Assembly (NCBI GenBank): GCA_963665495.1
Contig: OY762289.1
Coordinates: 6,138,001-6,202,000, forward strand
Length of the DNA stretch: 64,000 nucleotides
Origin: G963665495 sp963665495
GTDB taxonomy: Bacteria > Desulfobacterota > Desulfovibrionia > Desulfovibrionales > Desulfovibrionaceae
Reading direction: 5' to 3'
This document shows, piece by piece, positions 50,913-59,859 of this stretch (the first letter of the stretch is position 1; each line of letters starts with the position of its first letter). The notes below the pieces were generated by a model, which was given only the letters and a program-made list of their open reading frames with translations, had not been told where the DNA came from and searched no databases. Both the position numbers and the translations under genes were made by a program.

Positions 50913-53561
50913 TCAGCTGATGAACTGGCCCAATTGCTCGAGCAGGCGGTCCTTGTAGGTCATGGCGGCCTGTTCGGAGTGCATGACCATGTCCAGCTGG
51001 CGCGTATGCATGGTAAGAAATCCGAGGGCGGTGATGCAGTAATGCATGGTGTTGATGGACCGGTTGTCGATACGGGCGCGGACCATGTCCATGGTCCGTT
51101 TCGTCTCGAATCCCAGGGCGTCGAGCAGAGCGGCGATCATGGCCGCTCGATTTTCCCGGCGCTGCTGATTGGCCGCGCCGCCCTTGAACTGAAAGCTGAT
51201 GAAATTTTCCCGGGTCCGATCACCGATCATGGCCTCCACCGTGGAAAAATGAAATCCGAACCGGGACTGTCCGCTCAGGAAATCCGGCGCGACCATGAAA
51301 TAGTTCTGGGCCGCGTATGTGGATGGCATGGTGGGTTCGAGGTTGGTGTTGAGCATGGCCTCATGCAGGATGGAAGCGAGCCCCTTGGCATGCACAGTGG
51401 GGGGGCCGCTCCAGGGCAGGGCGGTCATGCCGCGCCAGAAGGCCTGAAACGGGAGGGAGTCGACATCCTCCACCCGGATCGCGTTGCCTTGTTTCTTGTC
51501 GTGGAACGAACCGCCGAGATCGATGATCTTGAACTGCGAGCTTTTGCCGCCGAAGCTCAGTTTTGCGGCGTTCTCCGGAAAAGGGTTGTGCTTGCCGAAC
51601 TCGAACATGCACAGCAGCGCGTGCTCGTGGCAAAAGCGGAAAATATCGTGCAGCGTGACGCAGTTGCGTGCGGCGAACTCGGGTGCCTGCGGGTCCACCA
51701 GCGTCAGATGGGCCACAATTGGCAGAATGTTGAGCAGCATGTCGTGGACTTTGGAGCCCTTCATGAGATTGCCCGGTGCCGGTGCGCGCTGGAGCCGGAT
51801 GGCATCGCGGCCTTCCAGGACCAGCCTGGAGTCCGCGTCCACTGTGACGGTTGCTCCCGGAGTCAGACGGGTCAGGGCGTTGACCATGCCGAAGAGGGCC
51901 GGTTTGCCCAGTTCGCGCGCCACACTGGCCAGATGTCCGGCCATGCCGCCTTCCTCGGCCACAATGGCGGACGCGTCGGCCAGTGCCGGAGCGAAACGGG
52001 GCAAGGGGCGCTTGAGCACCATGACCGCGCCGGGAGGCATGGTCAGCATGTCCGCTTCGCGCAAGAGCAGGTGTACGGGCCCGGCCGCAACCCCGGGACT
52101 CACCGCGAGACCGCGTCCCAGTTCCCGATGGTCTTTCGGCCTGCTCCCGCCGTCCTTGCTTTGTCTGGAGGGAATGCCCAGATCCAGTACATGGGCCGCG
52201 GCGCTGTCGCACAGGGCCGCCGGCAGCGGTCTGGCCTGCAGCAGATAGAGTTCGCCCTTGGCGTCCAGAGCCCATTCCACATCCTGCGGTTCGCCGAAGT
52301 GGCGCTCCAGGGCCATGGCCATATCAAAAATGCGTCTGGCTGTTTTTGCGTCTATGGAAGAAACGGCGCCCAGCGAAGGGTCCAGTGTTTCGCGGCGTAC
52401 GCCTTCGTGTTTCAGGCTGATAGTACGGCTGGTTTTCTGGCCGATGTCGTGCTCGAGCACGGTGCCGTTTTCCCGGTTCAGGGCAAAGAAATCGGCGGCG
52501 TCCGCGCCGTCCACCATCTGCTTGGGCAGGCCGAAGACCGAATAGACCAGCACCGAATCGGTCCGCGCGCCCAGGGGGTCGCGCGTATAGGTGACGCCGC
52601 CGGCCACGGCGTCCACCATGGCCAGCACGCCCACGCTCATGACAGCGCTTTCTTCGGAAAGGCCCTTGTTCAGGCGGTAGCTGATGGCTTCCAGACTGTA
52701 GGCCGAGGCGATGATTTCCTTGTAGACCTCGGGCAGGGAGTCCAGACTGACGTTGATGGCCGACCTGTATTGTCCGGCGAATGATGCGCCGGACTGGTCC
52801 TCGCCAACGGCGCTGGAACGGACAGCAAGCCTGGGGGGGCCACCCAGGGAAGTGGCAAGCGTGTTGCCGGCTTCAATCAGAGTCCGTTCCAGCGCCTCTG
52901 GCAAGGGCGTGTCGATGATCAGTTTTTGCAGTTCCTGGGCCAGAGCCATACGGGACGTGAGCGCCTCTCCGCGGGTCTGGATTCTGCGGTCGATCTCTTC
53001 GCGCAGATCGCCGGAATCCATAAAAGCCTCGAACGCGGCGGTGGTCACCACAAAGCCTTTTGGCGCGAGCATGCCCAGAACATTGTGCGCTTCGCCCAGG
53101 CGGGCCATCTTGGCGCCCGTCAGGTCCACGCTCTGTTTTTCCACCTGTTCCAGAGGCAGCACAAAAGGAATGGACGACAGATCAGGCGTTGCCCGGCGGC
53201 TTGCCAGAAGGGAGTCCAGTTCCGCTTTGATGCTCTGAAAGCGCTCGGTGAGCTGGGTTTGCGGCTCGTTGGAGAGGGATTCGAGATGTTTGATGGCGCG
53301 GTAGGCCAGGGTGAGAATCCGCGCGCAGTGGGCACGCAGGGTGTGCGCCCCGAATGGGCGCACACCGCGTGCCAGTTCTTCCAGGGTGCTGACCTGCTCC
53401 AGGGCTTCATTGTTCCCGGAAAGCAGCAGCTTGAAATTGTGATGGCGAACCCTGAAGCGTTGCCGGAGCAACTCCACTTCCTTCTCGTCCATTTGCGCTG
53501 GGGGCCTGCCGCCAGGAACGAGATTGGCAAGGAAACGGCGCAAGGAGTTCAGGGTTCGCAT
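50913..53561 (-). CDS. PEP synthase/PPDK-like protein with an unassigned C-terminal domain
   Basis: 882 residues. Residues 1-135 are helical and unassigned. Residues 145-430 match the ATP-grasp PEP/pyruvate-binding domain (LTGAKMARLGEA, PPRLAVRSSAVGEDQSGASFAGQY, DVEWALDAKGELYLLQARPLP). Residues about 465-590 are the swivelling phosphohistidine domain with EEGGMAGHLASVARELG, where the usual Thr-Cys before the catalytic His is Ala-Gly. The C-terminal pyruvate TIM barrel of true PEP synthase is absent; instead about 290 residues of unknown fold follow. It may transfer phosphate from ATP to an unknown acceptor. It is the last gene of the sigma54 operon that starts at 58163, four bases after the membrane-protein gene. 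Confidence 0.85.
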   Translation of the reverse strand: MRTLNSLRRFLANLVPGGRPPAQMDEKEVELLRQRFRVRHHNFKLLLSGNNEALEQVSTLEELARGVRPFGAHTLRAHCARILTLAYRAIKHLESLSNEPQTQLTERFQSIKAELDSLLASRRATPDLSSIPFVLPLEQVEKQSVDLTGAKMARLGEAHNVLGMLAPKGFVVTTAAFEAFMDSGDLREEIDRRIQTRGEALTSRMALAQELQKLIIDTPLPEALERTLIEAGNTLATSLGGPPRLAVRSSAVGEDQSGASFAGQYRSAINVSLDSLPEVYKEIIASAYSLEAISYRLNKGLSEESAVMSVGVLAMVDAVAGGVTYTRDPLGARTDSVLVYSVFGLPKQMVDGADAADFFALNRENGTVLEHDIGQKTSRTISLKHEGVRRETLDPSLGAVSSIDAKTARRIFDMAMALERHFGEPQDVEWALDAKGELYLLQARPLPAALCDSAAAHVLDLGIPSRQSKDGGSRPKDHRELGRGLAVSPGVAAGPVHLLLREADMLTMPPGAVMVLKRPLPRFAPALADASAIVAEEGGMAGHLASVARELGKPALFGMVNALTRLTPGATVTVDADSRLVLEGRDAIRLQRAPAPGNLMKGSKVHDMLLNILPIVAHLTLVDPQAPEFAARNCVTLHDIFRFCHEHALLCMFEFGKHNPFPENAAKLSFGGKSSQFKIIDLGGSFHDKKQGNAIRVEDVDSLPFQAFWRGMTALPWSGPPTVHAKGLASILHEAMLNTNLEPTMPSTYAAQNYFMVAPDFLSGQSRFGFHFSTVEAMIGDRTRENFISFQFKGGAANQQRRENRAAMIAALLDALGFETKRTMDMVRARIDNRSINTMHYCITALGFLTMHTRQLDMVMHSEQAAMTYKDRLLEQLGQFIS

Positions 53562-53565
53562 ACTA

Positions 53566-54270
53566 TTACGCTTCCTTCTTGGAGGATTTTACCATCATCA
53601 GGCCGAGGCCTTCGCAGAGAAAGAAAATGGCGTAGCCCCACCAGAGCGTGTAAGCCACGTAGAAGACCAGGGCGAAGGTGGTGATGCCCATGCGTTCGCT
53701 CACCGGAGTGGGATCCACGCCGAAGTAGTTGTAGCCGACTTCGACACCCTTTGTCTTGATTTCTTCAAGCACTTTGGCGGCTGCGAATCTCTTTTCGAGG
53801 GTGTAGGCCTTGCTGGAGGTATTGGTGTATACCCACCAGGCGTACATGGCGACTCTGGGCTTAATGCCGTAGGCAGAGCTGAGGGCTTCGCCGTTATTGT
53901 TGAACATGGCCTCGGAATCCGCAAGGATCCGCTTGAAGATTACTTTAACGTCTCCAGAAACTTTGAGTTCGTTGTCCGCGTAGCTGGCATTCGCGCCCGC
54001 GTCGTTAAGCATGACGACGAGGTTGTCGCCCACTGACTGCGGAATTACCAGAGACTGGGTCGCGTCGTTGTGCTGCAGCTTGTCCAGAACGGTATGCAGC
54101 TCGGCAATATGGTTGGTCGAGGCTTTGGAGATGGAGTTGAACAGACCGTCCGAAGCCTGGAAGGCGTTCTTCCCTCCGAAAAGGGGCGAGAACATCAGGA
54201 ACAACACCACCGCAAAGACAATGATCATGAATATACTGATACCGAATTGTTTTTTATTGACTATAAGCAT
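53566..54270 (-). CDS. Unknown membrane protein between tauE-like and PEP-synthase-like genes
   Basis: 234 residues. One helix at the N-terminus (about 10-29: ISIFMIIVFAVVLFLMFSPL), an extracytoplasmic region of about 165 residues with polar helices, and a last helix (FALVFYVAYTLWWGYAIFFL) before a basic tail. No family is recognised. It is one base from the TauE-like gene and four from the PEP-synthase-like gene, so it probably works with them, perhaps as an accessory subunit of the carrier. Confidence 0.8.
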   Translation of the reverse strand: MLIVNKKQFGISIFMIIVFAVVLFLMFSPLFGGKNAFQASDGLFNSISKASTNHIAELHTVLDKLQHNDATQSLVIPQSVGDNLVVMLNDAGANASYADNELKVSGDVKVIFKRILADSEAMFNNNGEALSSAYGIKPRVAMYAWWVYTNTSSKAYTLEKRFAAAKVLEEIKTKGVEVGYNYFGVDPTPVSERMGITTFALVFYVAYTLWWGYAIFFLCEGLGLMMVKSSKKEA

Positions 54271-54271
54271 G

Positions 54272-55552
54272 TTAAGCCTCCTGGCGCAGCTTGCCGATAT
54301 TTTTGAGGAACACGGAGATAACCCAGATGGCGAAGAAGCTCACCACCACGAAGAATATGACGTTGCCCACCTGCGTAATGTAGCCTGCGGTTTCCTTGGA
54401 CATGTCGATGTACTTCATATCCACCAGCTTGCTGGGCAGAGCGAACAGGCGGTTGAAGAAGCCTGCCAGAATGGCTGTGGCGTAGAAACCGCGGATGTAG
54501 ATACCTTTGACCATCTTGGTGGCCAGTGCGCCGATCTGAATGCCAACCAGGGAGCCCATGAGCATGCCCATGGCCAGGGTGTAGAAGATGAAGCCGTAGA
54601 TGGCGTACTGAGTGATGGAAGCGAAACCCGCGGTGAAGATGATCTGCAGGATATCGGTACCGACGGTGGTGAAGGAAGAAACGCCCAGGACGTATACGAA
54701 CATGGGGAAGGTCAGGAAGCCGCCGCCTACGCCCATGATAGCGGCCACGAATCCGACGAAGGCGCCGCAGATGGCAACGTAGAGAGCGGGAATCTTTTTG
54801 CCGCCGGGGGTGAGGTCTTCGTCAAAAGTGATCAGCGGCGGAATTTTGGACGCCTGAAGCATGCCGGGCAGGCTTTTCCGGGGAGTTGCGCCGCCTTCGC
54901 CGCCGCCGTGGGCGTCGCCGGTGTCGCCGCGTCTGGCCGATTTTATGAAGTCCGTCATGGCGTAAAGGCCCAGGAAACCGAGCAGGATGACGTAAACAAA
55001 GCTGATGAACGAATCCGAAAGCACGGGGTCGAATTCATAGATGGCACGGTTGATTATGCCGCCGCCGAGCACGCCGCCGATGGATCCGACCAAAAAGGCG
55101 AGGGCCAGGCCCACGGAGACGTTGCCGAGTTTGCGGTGCACCACGGTGCCCATGATGGCTTTTGCGAAAATATGGAACAGGTCCGTACCAACGGCGAGGA
55201 TACCCTTGATGCCCGCGCTCATCAGAGCCGGAGCAATGATAAAGCCGCCACCGGCGCCGATACAGCCCGTGATCAGGCCGGCGCACATGCCGATGAGGAT
55301 GGAAACGGCGAAAATGGACGGGGTGTAGAATGCCGGGCTGTAGGCGTGTTTGCCGCCGAGAAATGTGGGCATGTCGGAGCCTCCGGCCAGGACGTAACCG
55401 GAAAACAGCAGCAGCGGGAGACAGAGCGACAAGAGAATGAGCATGCGTTTTCTGCTGTGCAGAATATTCATGGACATTTCATACTCCCAGCGAGCCTGGC
55501 TTCTTGCTCCTTCCCTGAGGAGAACAAAGATTTGTTGGAACATGGATTTCAT
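54272..55552 (-). CDS. TauE/SafE family carrier
   Basis: 426 residues. Two starts are possible: the first ATG (AAGGAAG upstream) and MSMNILHSRKRML at 55477 (GGGAG upstream). Eight to nine membrane helices. The duplicated TauE signatures are CAGLITGCIGAGGGFIIAPALMSAGI and AFVGFVAAIMGVGGGFLTFPMFVYVLG, each followed by a VGTD segment. The family exports or imports sulfite, sulfoacetate or similar organosulfur anions. In a sulfur-respiring organism sulfite or a sulfonate is a reasonable guess. It lies 55 bases after the receiver gene. Confidence 0.92.
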   Translation of the reverse strand: MKSMFQQIFVLLREGARSQARWEYEMSMNILHSRKRMLILLSLCLPLLLFSGYVLAGGSDMPTFLGGKHAYSPAFYTPSIFAVSILIGMCAGLITGCIGAGGGFIIAPALMSAGIKGILAVGTDLFHIFAKAIMGTVVHRKLGNVSVGLALAFLVGSIGGVLGGGIINRAIYEFDPVLSDSFISFVYVILLGFLGLYAMTDFIKSARRGDTGDAHGGGEGGATPRKSLPGMLQASKIPPLITFDEDLTPGGKKIPALYVAICGAFVGFVAAIMGVGGGFLTFPMFVYVLGVSSFTTVGTDILQIIFTAGFASITQYAIYGFIFYTLAMGMLMGSLVGIQIGALATKMVKGIYIRGFYATAILAGFFNRLFALPSKLVDMKYIDMSKETAGYITQVGNVIFFVVVSFFAIWVISVFLKNIGKLRQEA

Positions 55553-55607
55553 GGGTTTCTTCCTTCTGTTAAATTGAAATGTTAAAGGGCTCCTGCCTAC
55601 TCCAGTC

Positions 55608-55997
55608 TTAGCGGCCCAAGCGTTTGCGCTCGGCCGCGTCGATTATTTTGTCGTACAGGGTGTCGATGTCGATGGGCTTGAGGCAGTAGTCGAATGCCCC
55701 AAGGTCCAGACCTTCCAGGGCGCGGTCGGCATTGACGTGTCCTGTAAGAAAAATTACCTGCGCATCAGGCTCCAGGGCCAGGATGGCCCGCAGAGTATCC
55801 ACGCCGTCCATTTCGGGCATCCGCATATCCAGAACAATGACTTCCGCCGGATTGCTGGCGAATTCCCGGACACCCTGTTCGCCGTTGTTGGCCACGCGGA
55901 CATTGAGACCGCGTTTGGACAGACGCTTTTTGATCACTTCCGTAAAAGAGGTTTCATCGTCGATAAGCAACACATCCAATGAGGCATCGTTATTCAT
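55608..55997 (-). CDS. Stand-alone response regulator receiver
   Basis: 129 residues from the ATG at 55997; the longer frame overlaps the previous gene. Acidic pair in LLIDDETSF, acceptor Asp in VIVLDMRMPEMDGVDTL, Thr in FLTGHVN, Lys in YCLKPIDIDTL. No output domain. It overlaps the preceding receiver gene by eight bases. Confidence 0.93.
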   Translation of the reverse strand: MNNDASLDVLLIDDETSFTEVIKKRLSKRGLNVRVANNGEQGVREFASNPAEVIVLDMRMPEMDGVDTLRAILALEPDAQVIFLTGHVNADRALEGLDLGAFDYCLKPIDIDTLYDKIIDAAERKRLGR

Positions 55998-56403
55998 TGC
56001 CTTGCCCTCGTTTGGAGACGGCTTTGACGATTTTCGCGAGTAAGTCGTCAAGGTCGCATGGTTTCAGGAGGTAATCCGTCGCCCCTAAAGTGACGCCTTC
56101 TCGGGCTGCCTGTTCCGATCCATGGCCGGTGAGCATGATCACGGCCATTTCCGGGGCCACAATGCGTACGGTTTTCAAGACTTCCAGACCGTTCATTTCC
56201 TCCATTTTGAGATCAAGAATCATGATGTCGAATTCCCGTTTGCGGACCTGGCGCAGCGCTTCCGCGCCGGACAAGGCCCTTGTCACTTCCACCCCGCGCC
56301 GGTTCAGACGCTTGGATAGAACACTGACAAAACTTTCCTCGTCGTCGACCAGCAGCAGATTGATCGGATTCGGTATCTGGGCGCGGGCGGTTTGTTCGTT
56401 CAT
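55990..56403 (-). CDS. Stand-alone response regulator receiver
   Basis: 137 residues. Acidic pair in LLVDDEESF, acceptor Asp in IMILDLKMEEMNGLEVL, Thr in MLTGHGS, Lys in YLLKPCDLDDLL. No output domain. The ATG overlaps the stop of the kinase gene (ATGA), so this receiver is the likely first acceptor of that kinase. Confidence 0.94.
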   Translation of the reverse strand: MNEQTARAQIPNPINLLLVDDEESFVSVLSKRLNRRGVEVTRALSGAEALRQVRKREFDIMILDLKMEEMNGLEVLKTVRIVAPEMAVIMLTGHGSEQAAREGVTLGATDYLLKPCDLDDLLAKIVKAVSKRGQGNE

Positions 56404-58163
56404 GGCTGGGCTCCTTCGGACTTGCCGGATTTGCCGGTCTGCCCGGTATGCTTAATCGCCAGGGTCCGGAACGCGGGTTCGGCCGCCTTGGGCAGACGCA
56501 CACGGAAGATGCTGCCCTGGCCCACGGCGCTGGAGACGGAGATTTCCCCATGCATATTTTTGATGAGTCCGTAACAAACGGCCAGGCCCAGACCTGTGCC
56601 TCTGCCCACGGGTTTGGTGGTGAAAAAGGGATCAAAAATTTTAGGTAAAACCGCTTCAGGAATGCCGGGGCCGTTGTCCTGGACAACTATTTCGATCATT
56701 TTATCGGCGATGACCGTGCTGATGGAGATCTGGCCGCCTTCCTGTTCCATGGCATCAAGGCTGTTATTGAGAAGATTGAGCAGGACCTGCTGCAGTTCCG
56801 TGGATGAGGCCTGAATGCAGGGAGGCCAGGTGGATAGTTTGGTTTCGATCTGGACGTTGGCGAAGCGCGCCTTGGAGGCGATGAGTTCGACGGTTTCCTG
56901 AATCTGCTGATTCACGTCCAATGCGCTGTGTTCGGGTTCGGTTTTACGGGCAAAGGAAAGCAGCTTTTGCGTGATGTCCTTGCAGCGATTGCCCTGGGTT
57001 TTGATCTGCGCCAGAGCACGGCGTACTTCTTCCTCGTCGAAACCGCCGTTGGAGGCGGCGTCGTCCAGAAGGTCCCGTACCCAGCCGGCTTCTTCAATCA
57101 TGACGGCCACCGGGTTGTTGATCTCGTGGGCAATGCCCGCGGCCATTTCACCGAGGGAGGCCATCTTGGAGGCGTGGACCACCTGTTCGTTCATTTTTTC
57201 CTTGTCGTCATCGAGCTTGGCGATGTAGTTGACCACGCGCCGCGAGAGCAGCAGGGCCATGCCGATGATGCCCAAGGCGCCCAGCGCCATAACCGAAACC
57301 ACGATCAGTCTGGCCTGGGAGATATCCCGGAAGGCCTCTTCCGCTGTCTGTTCGAAAATCAGCACCCATTCGCCCTGCTTGAGCGTGGCCAGCACGAACA
57401 CCGCGTCCGCTCCGGATGGGCAGGCCTGGGCCTCGGTGAATTTGAGCAGAGCCCCCATCACCGGAACATCAGGAAGCGTATTGCTGACCAGGGCCAGCAA
57501 CTGCTCCTTGCAATGGCTCATGTCTTCCTGAGGTTGTGTCTGGAAATCTCCCTGTCTGTTGATGATGAAGGCGTGGCCGGTCTCTCCGATCCGGATATTT
57601 TCCACCAGACGGGTGAAGGCTTCGAAATCAATGGTGGCGCGGAGAATGTAGCGGTGGCCCTGCCAGACGCGGCTGGCCGCCACGATGAAATGGGGCTGGT
57701 TGCGCAGACCCATGAATACGTCGCTGATGTAGTGATCCTTGCCCAGGGCATTCTGAAACCAGACGGATTGCGCGTATTGTGCGTCTCCCAGTTGGAAAGG
57801 ACCGGCATAAGCCAGCAGCGAACCGGAATCGTTGACAAATCCCAGGTCCACGAAGACCCGGCCGTACTGGGAATGCAGCGTGTAAAGCATGTCTTTGAGA
57901 TAGGCGGAATCCCGCAGGTTTTGCGGAGATGTAAGTTCGATGATGGTCTGGATGGTCGCCAGCCGTTCCTTCAGATGCACGTTGACGATATCGCGGTGTT
58001 TACTGACCATTTCTTCCAGATGGGCCACGGTTTTATCACGGTAGGCCGTATGGAACAGGTGGGCGAAGATGCCGCCGACAACAATCAGGGGAGCCAAAGA
58101 GACGAGAATGATCAGCGAGCTGATCTTTTTGGTGAGTGTATGTGTAAATGTTTGGGCGGCCAC
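56400..58163 (-). CDS. Membrane sensor histidine kinase with dCache-like sensor
   Basis: 587 residues from a GTG at 58161-58163, eight bases from GGAG. Helices near 15-35 and 285-308 flank a large periplasmic dCache-like domain (YGRVFVDLGFVNDSGSLLAYAGPF, VWFQNALGKDHYISDVFMGLRNQPHFIVAAS, IRIGETGHAFIINRQGDF). Phospho-His in AHEINNPVAVMIEEAGWV, N box LLNLLNNSLDAM, G1 VQDNGPGIP, G2 GTGLGLAVC. It heads the operon kinase-receiver-receiver-TauE-membrane protein-PEP-synthase-like, behind a sigma54 promoter. Confidence 0.94.
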   Translation of the reverse strand: MAAQTFTHTLTKKISSLIILVSLAPLIVVGGIFAHLFHTAYRDKTVAHLEEMVSKHRDIVNVHLKERLATIQTIIELTSPQNLRDSAYLKDMLYTLHSQYGRVFVDLGFVNDSGSLLAYAGPFQLGDAQYAQSVWFQNALGKDHYISDVFMGLRNQPHFIVAASRVWQGHRYILRATIDFEAFTRLVENIRIGETGHAFIINRQGDFQTQPQEDMSHCKEQLLALVSNTLPDVPVMGALLKFTEAQACPSGADAVFVLATLKQGEWVLIFEQTAEEAFRDISQARLIVVSVMALGALGIIGMALLLSRRVVNYIAKLDDDKEKMNEQVVHASKMASLGEMAAGIAHEINNPVAVMIEEAGWVRDLLDDAASNGGFDEEEVRRALAQIKTQGNRCKDITQKLLSFARKTEPEHSALDVNQQIQETVELIASKARFANVQIETKLSTWPPCIQASSTELQQVLLNLLNNSLDAMEQEGGQISISTVIADKMIEIVVQDNGPGIPEAVLPKIFDPFFTTKPVGRGTGLGLAVCYGLIKNMHGEISVSSAVGQGSIFRVRLPKAAEPAFRTLAIKHTGQTGKSGKSEGAQP

Positions 58164-58234
58164 TGTGTCATCTCCCCGTTTGTTTGCCTTGCAACCACAG
58201 TCAAAAACCTTGACGTTGTTACAAACTTCACAAA

Positions 58235-58250
58235 AGCAAGGGCTATGCCA
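58235..58250 (-). promoter_or_regulatory. Sigma54 (-24/-12) promoter of the kinase-TauE operon
   Basis: On the minus strand TGGCATAGCCCTTGCT: -24 TGGCAT, -12 TTGCT, with GG and GC exactly ten bases apart. It is a near-perfect match to TGGCAC-N5-TTGCW. The predicted start is near 58225, about 60 bases before the GTG of the kinase. Confidence 0.82.
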
Positions 58251-58354
58251 GCTGCCTTGAGAAAAATAATCTTTCTAATGACTTGAAATAATGAATTTAT
58301 TTTGATGACAAGGAAAAATCGGGGGGATTGGGGGCGTTCCCTGACGTCAGCTTC

Positions 58355-58371
58355 TTTTACAGTCTGTAAAA
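58355..58371 (-). promoter_or_regulatory. Candidate enhancer-binding-protein site
   Basis: TTTTACAGTCTGTAAAA, a perfect 8-1-8 palindrome about 139 bases upstream of the predicted sigma54 start. A second perfect palindrome, CTGACGTCAG, lies at 58341-58350. The first shares TTTACA-N3-TGT-N-AAA with 50470-50485 in front of the other sigma54 operon. Confidence 0.6.
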
Positions 58372-58416
58372 AGCCTGGCTATCAGTTTCCCCATGGGGTG
58401 AGTATAGTTTAAAATG

Positions 58417-59859
58417 TTACTCGTTTGAACCCGTCACCTTGGTTCCGACGGACAAACGGTGCTTTTCCAGCTTGGAGAACAGGGTCGGGCGAGTCAGTCC
58501 GAGCAGAGTTGCGGCGCGGCTTTTGTTGCCCTCGGTCATTTCCAGGGCGGTTTTGAGCAGCAGGGCTGAGATTTCGTCCAGGGCTTCTTCGTAAGGCTTT
58601 TTGCCGTGGTTGGAGAGCAGGGCCTGGCGCGCCCATTCGGCCAGAGCTTCCTTGGAGGAATGGAAACCGCCCTTTGTCCGCGGCGACGGATGGCGTAAAG
58701 CCGATTCGATTTCCCTCTCTTCCAGCAATCCGCCCTTGCTGAAAATCACGGCTTTCTGCAGGCAGTTGGACAGTTCGCGGACGTTGCCCGGCCAGGAATA
58801 GCGCATCAGTGCGGCCTCGCCTTCGGAGGTGATGCCCGGATTGGGCAGATCCATCTCCTGGGCGTGCAACCGCAGAAAATGACGGGTGAGCAAAGGAATG
58901 TCCGCCATTCGGTCGCGCAGCGCGGGCAGGGAAAGCGTCACCACCTTGAGCCGGAAGTAGAGGTCTTCCCGGAACTCCCCATCCTGTACGGCCTGCTCCA
59001 GGTCGCGGTTGGTGGCCGCGATGATGCGTACGTCCACGGGAATGGAAGCGCCGCCGCCGAGGCGTTCAATGGTCCGCTCCTGCAGCAGGCGCAGGATTTT
59101 TGCCTGGATGGACAAGGGCATGTCCCCGATTTCATCCAGAAAGACCGTGCCGTGGTTGGCCTGTTCTATTTTACCCACCCGGCGGGAGGCAGCGCCCGTA
59201 AAGGCTCCCTTTTCATAGCCGAACAGCTCGCTTTCCAGCAGTGTTTCCGGGATGGCCACGCAATTGATGACGCAGAAGGGCTTATCCATACGGGAGCTGT
59301 ATTTATAGATGGCTCTGGCAACCAGCTCCTTGCCGGTGCCGGATTCGCCGCGGATCAGCACGGTGGCGTCCGTGGGCGCGGCGCGTCCGATGGCCTTGAA
59401 CACTTCCTGCATGGCCGGGGATTTTCCGAGCACCACGTCGATGGATGTCTGGACGTCGTCGCCTTCCAGGGCCGTCTGGGTTTTTCTGTGGCGGGCGGTT
59501 TCAAGGGCTTTTTCGATCAGCCCGAACATGGTCGGAATGTCAAAGGGCTTCAATATATAATCGTAGGCGCCAAGGCGGGTGGCTTCCACGGCCGTATCCA
59601 TGGTTCCGTATGCGGTCATGACGATAACCTGGATTTCGGAATCGATTTCGCGCAGCCGGCGCAAGGTGTCCAGGCCGTCGATGCCGGGCAGACGGATGTC
59701 CTGAATGACCAGGTCCACATTGCCCTGTTTGGCGCGTTCCAGGCACTGTTCGCCGGTTCCGGCGAGTTCGACCGTATAGCCGTTTTCGCCGAGCAGTTTG
59801 CTGAAGCTGCGGCGCAACTGCGCATCGTCGTCTACGATCAGAATGGTACTCACTGACAT
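58417..59859 (-). CDS. Sigma54-dependent response regulator (NtrC family)
   Basis: 480 residues. Receiver 1-120 (VDDDAQLR, acceptor Asp in VIQDIRLPGIDGL, Lys in YILKPFDI). AAA+ domain about 145-370: Walker A GESGTGKE, sigma54-contact loop GAFTGA, Walker B GTVFLDEIGDMP, and arginine finger region SWPGNVRELSN. C-terminal Fis-type HTH (EGNKSRAATLLGLTRPTLFSKLEKH). The first ATG is very close to GGAG; a GTG two codons later has better spacing. Encoded in overlap with the kinase at 59850, and directly before the sigma54 promoter at 58235, so it probably activates that promoter and the one at 50371. Confidence 0.95.
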   Translation of the reverse strand: MSVSTILIVDDDAQLRRSFSKLLGENGYTVELAGTGEQCLERAKQGNVDLVIQDIRLPGIDGLDTLRRLREIDSEIQVIVMTAYGTMDTAVEATRLGAYDYILKPFDIPTMFGLIEKALETARHRKTQTALEGDDVQTSIDVVLGKSPAMQEVFKAIGRAAPTDATVLIRGESGTGKELVARAIYKYSSRMDKPFCVINCVAIPETLLESELFGYEKGAFTGAASRRVGKIEQANHGTVFLDEIGDMPLSIQAKILRLLQERTIERLGGGASIPVDVRIIAATNRDLEQAVQDGEFREDLYFRLKVVTLSLPALRDRMADIPLLTRHFLRLHAQEMDLPNPGITSEGEAALMRYSWPGNVRELSNCLQKAVIFSKGGLLEEREIESALRHPSPRTKGGFHSSKEALAEWARQALLSNHGKKPYEEALDEISALLLKTALEMTEGNKSRAATLLGLTRPTLFSKLEKHRLSVGTKVTGSNE

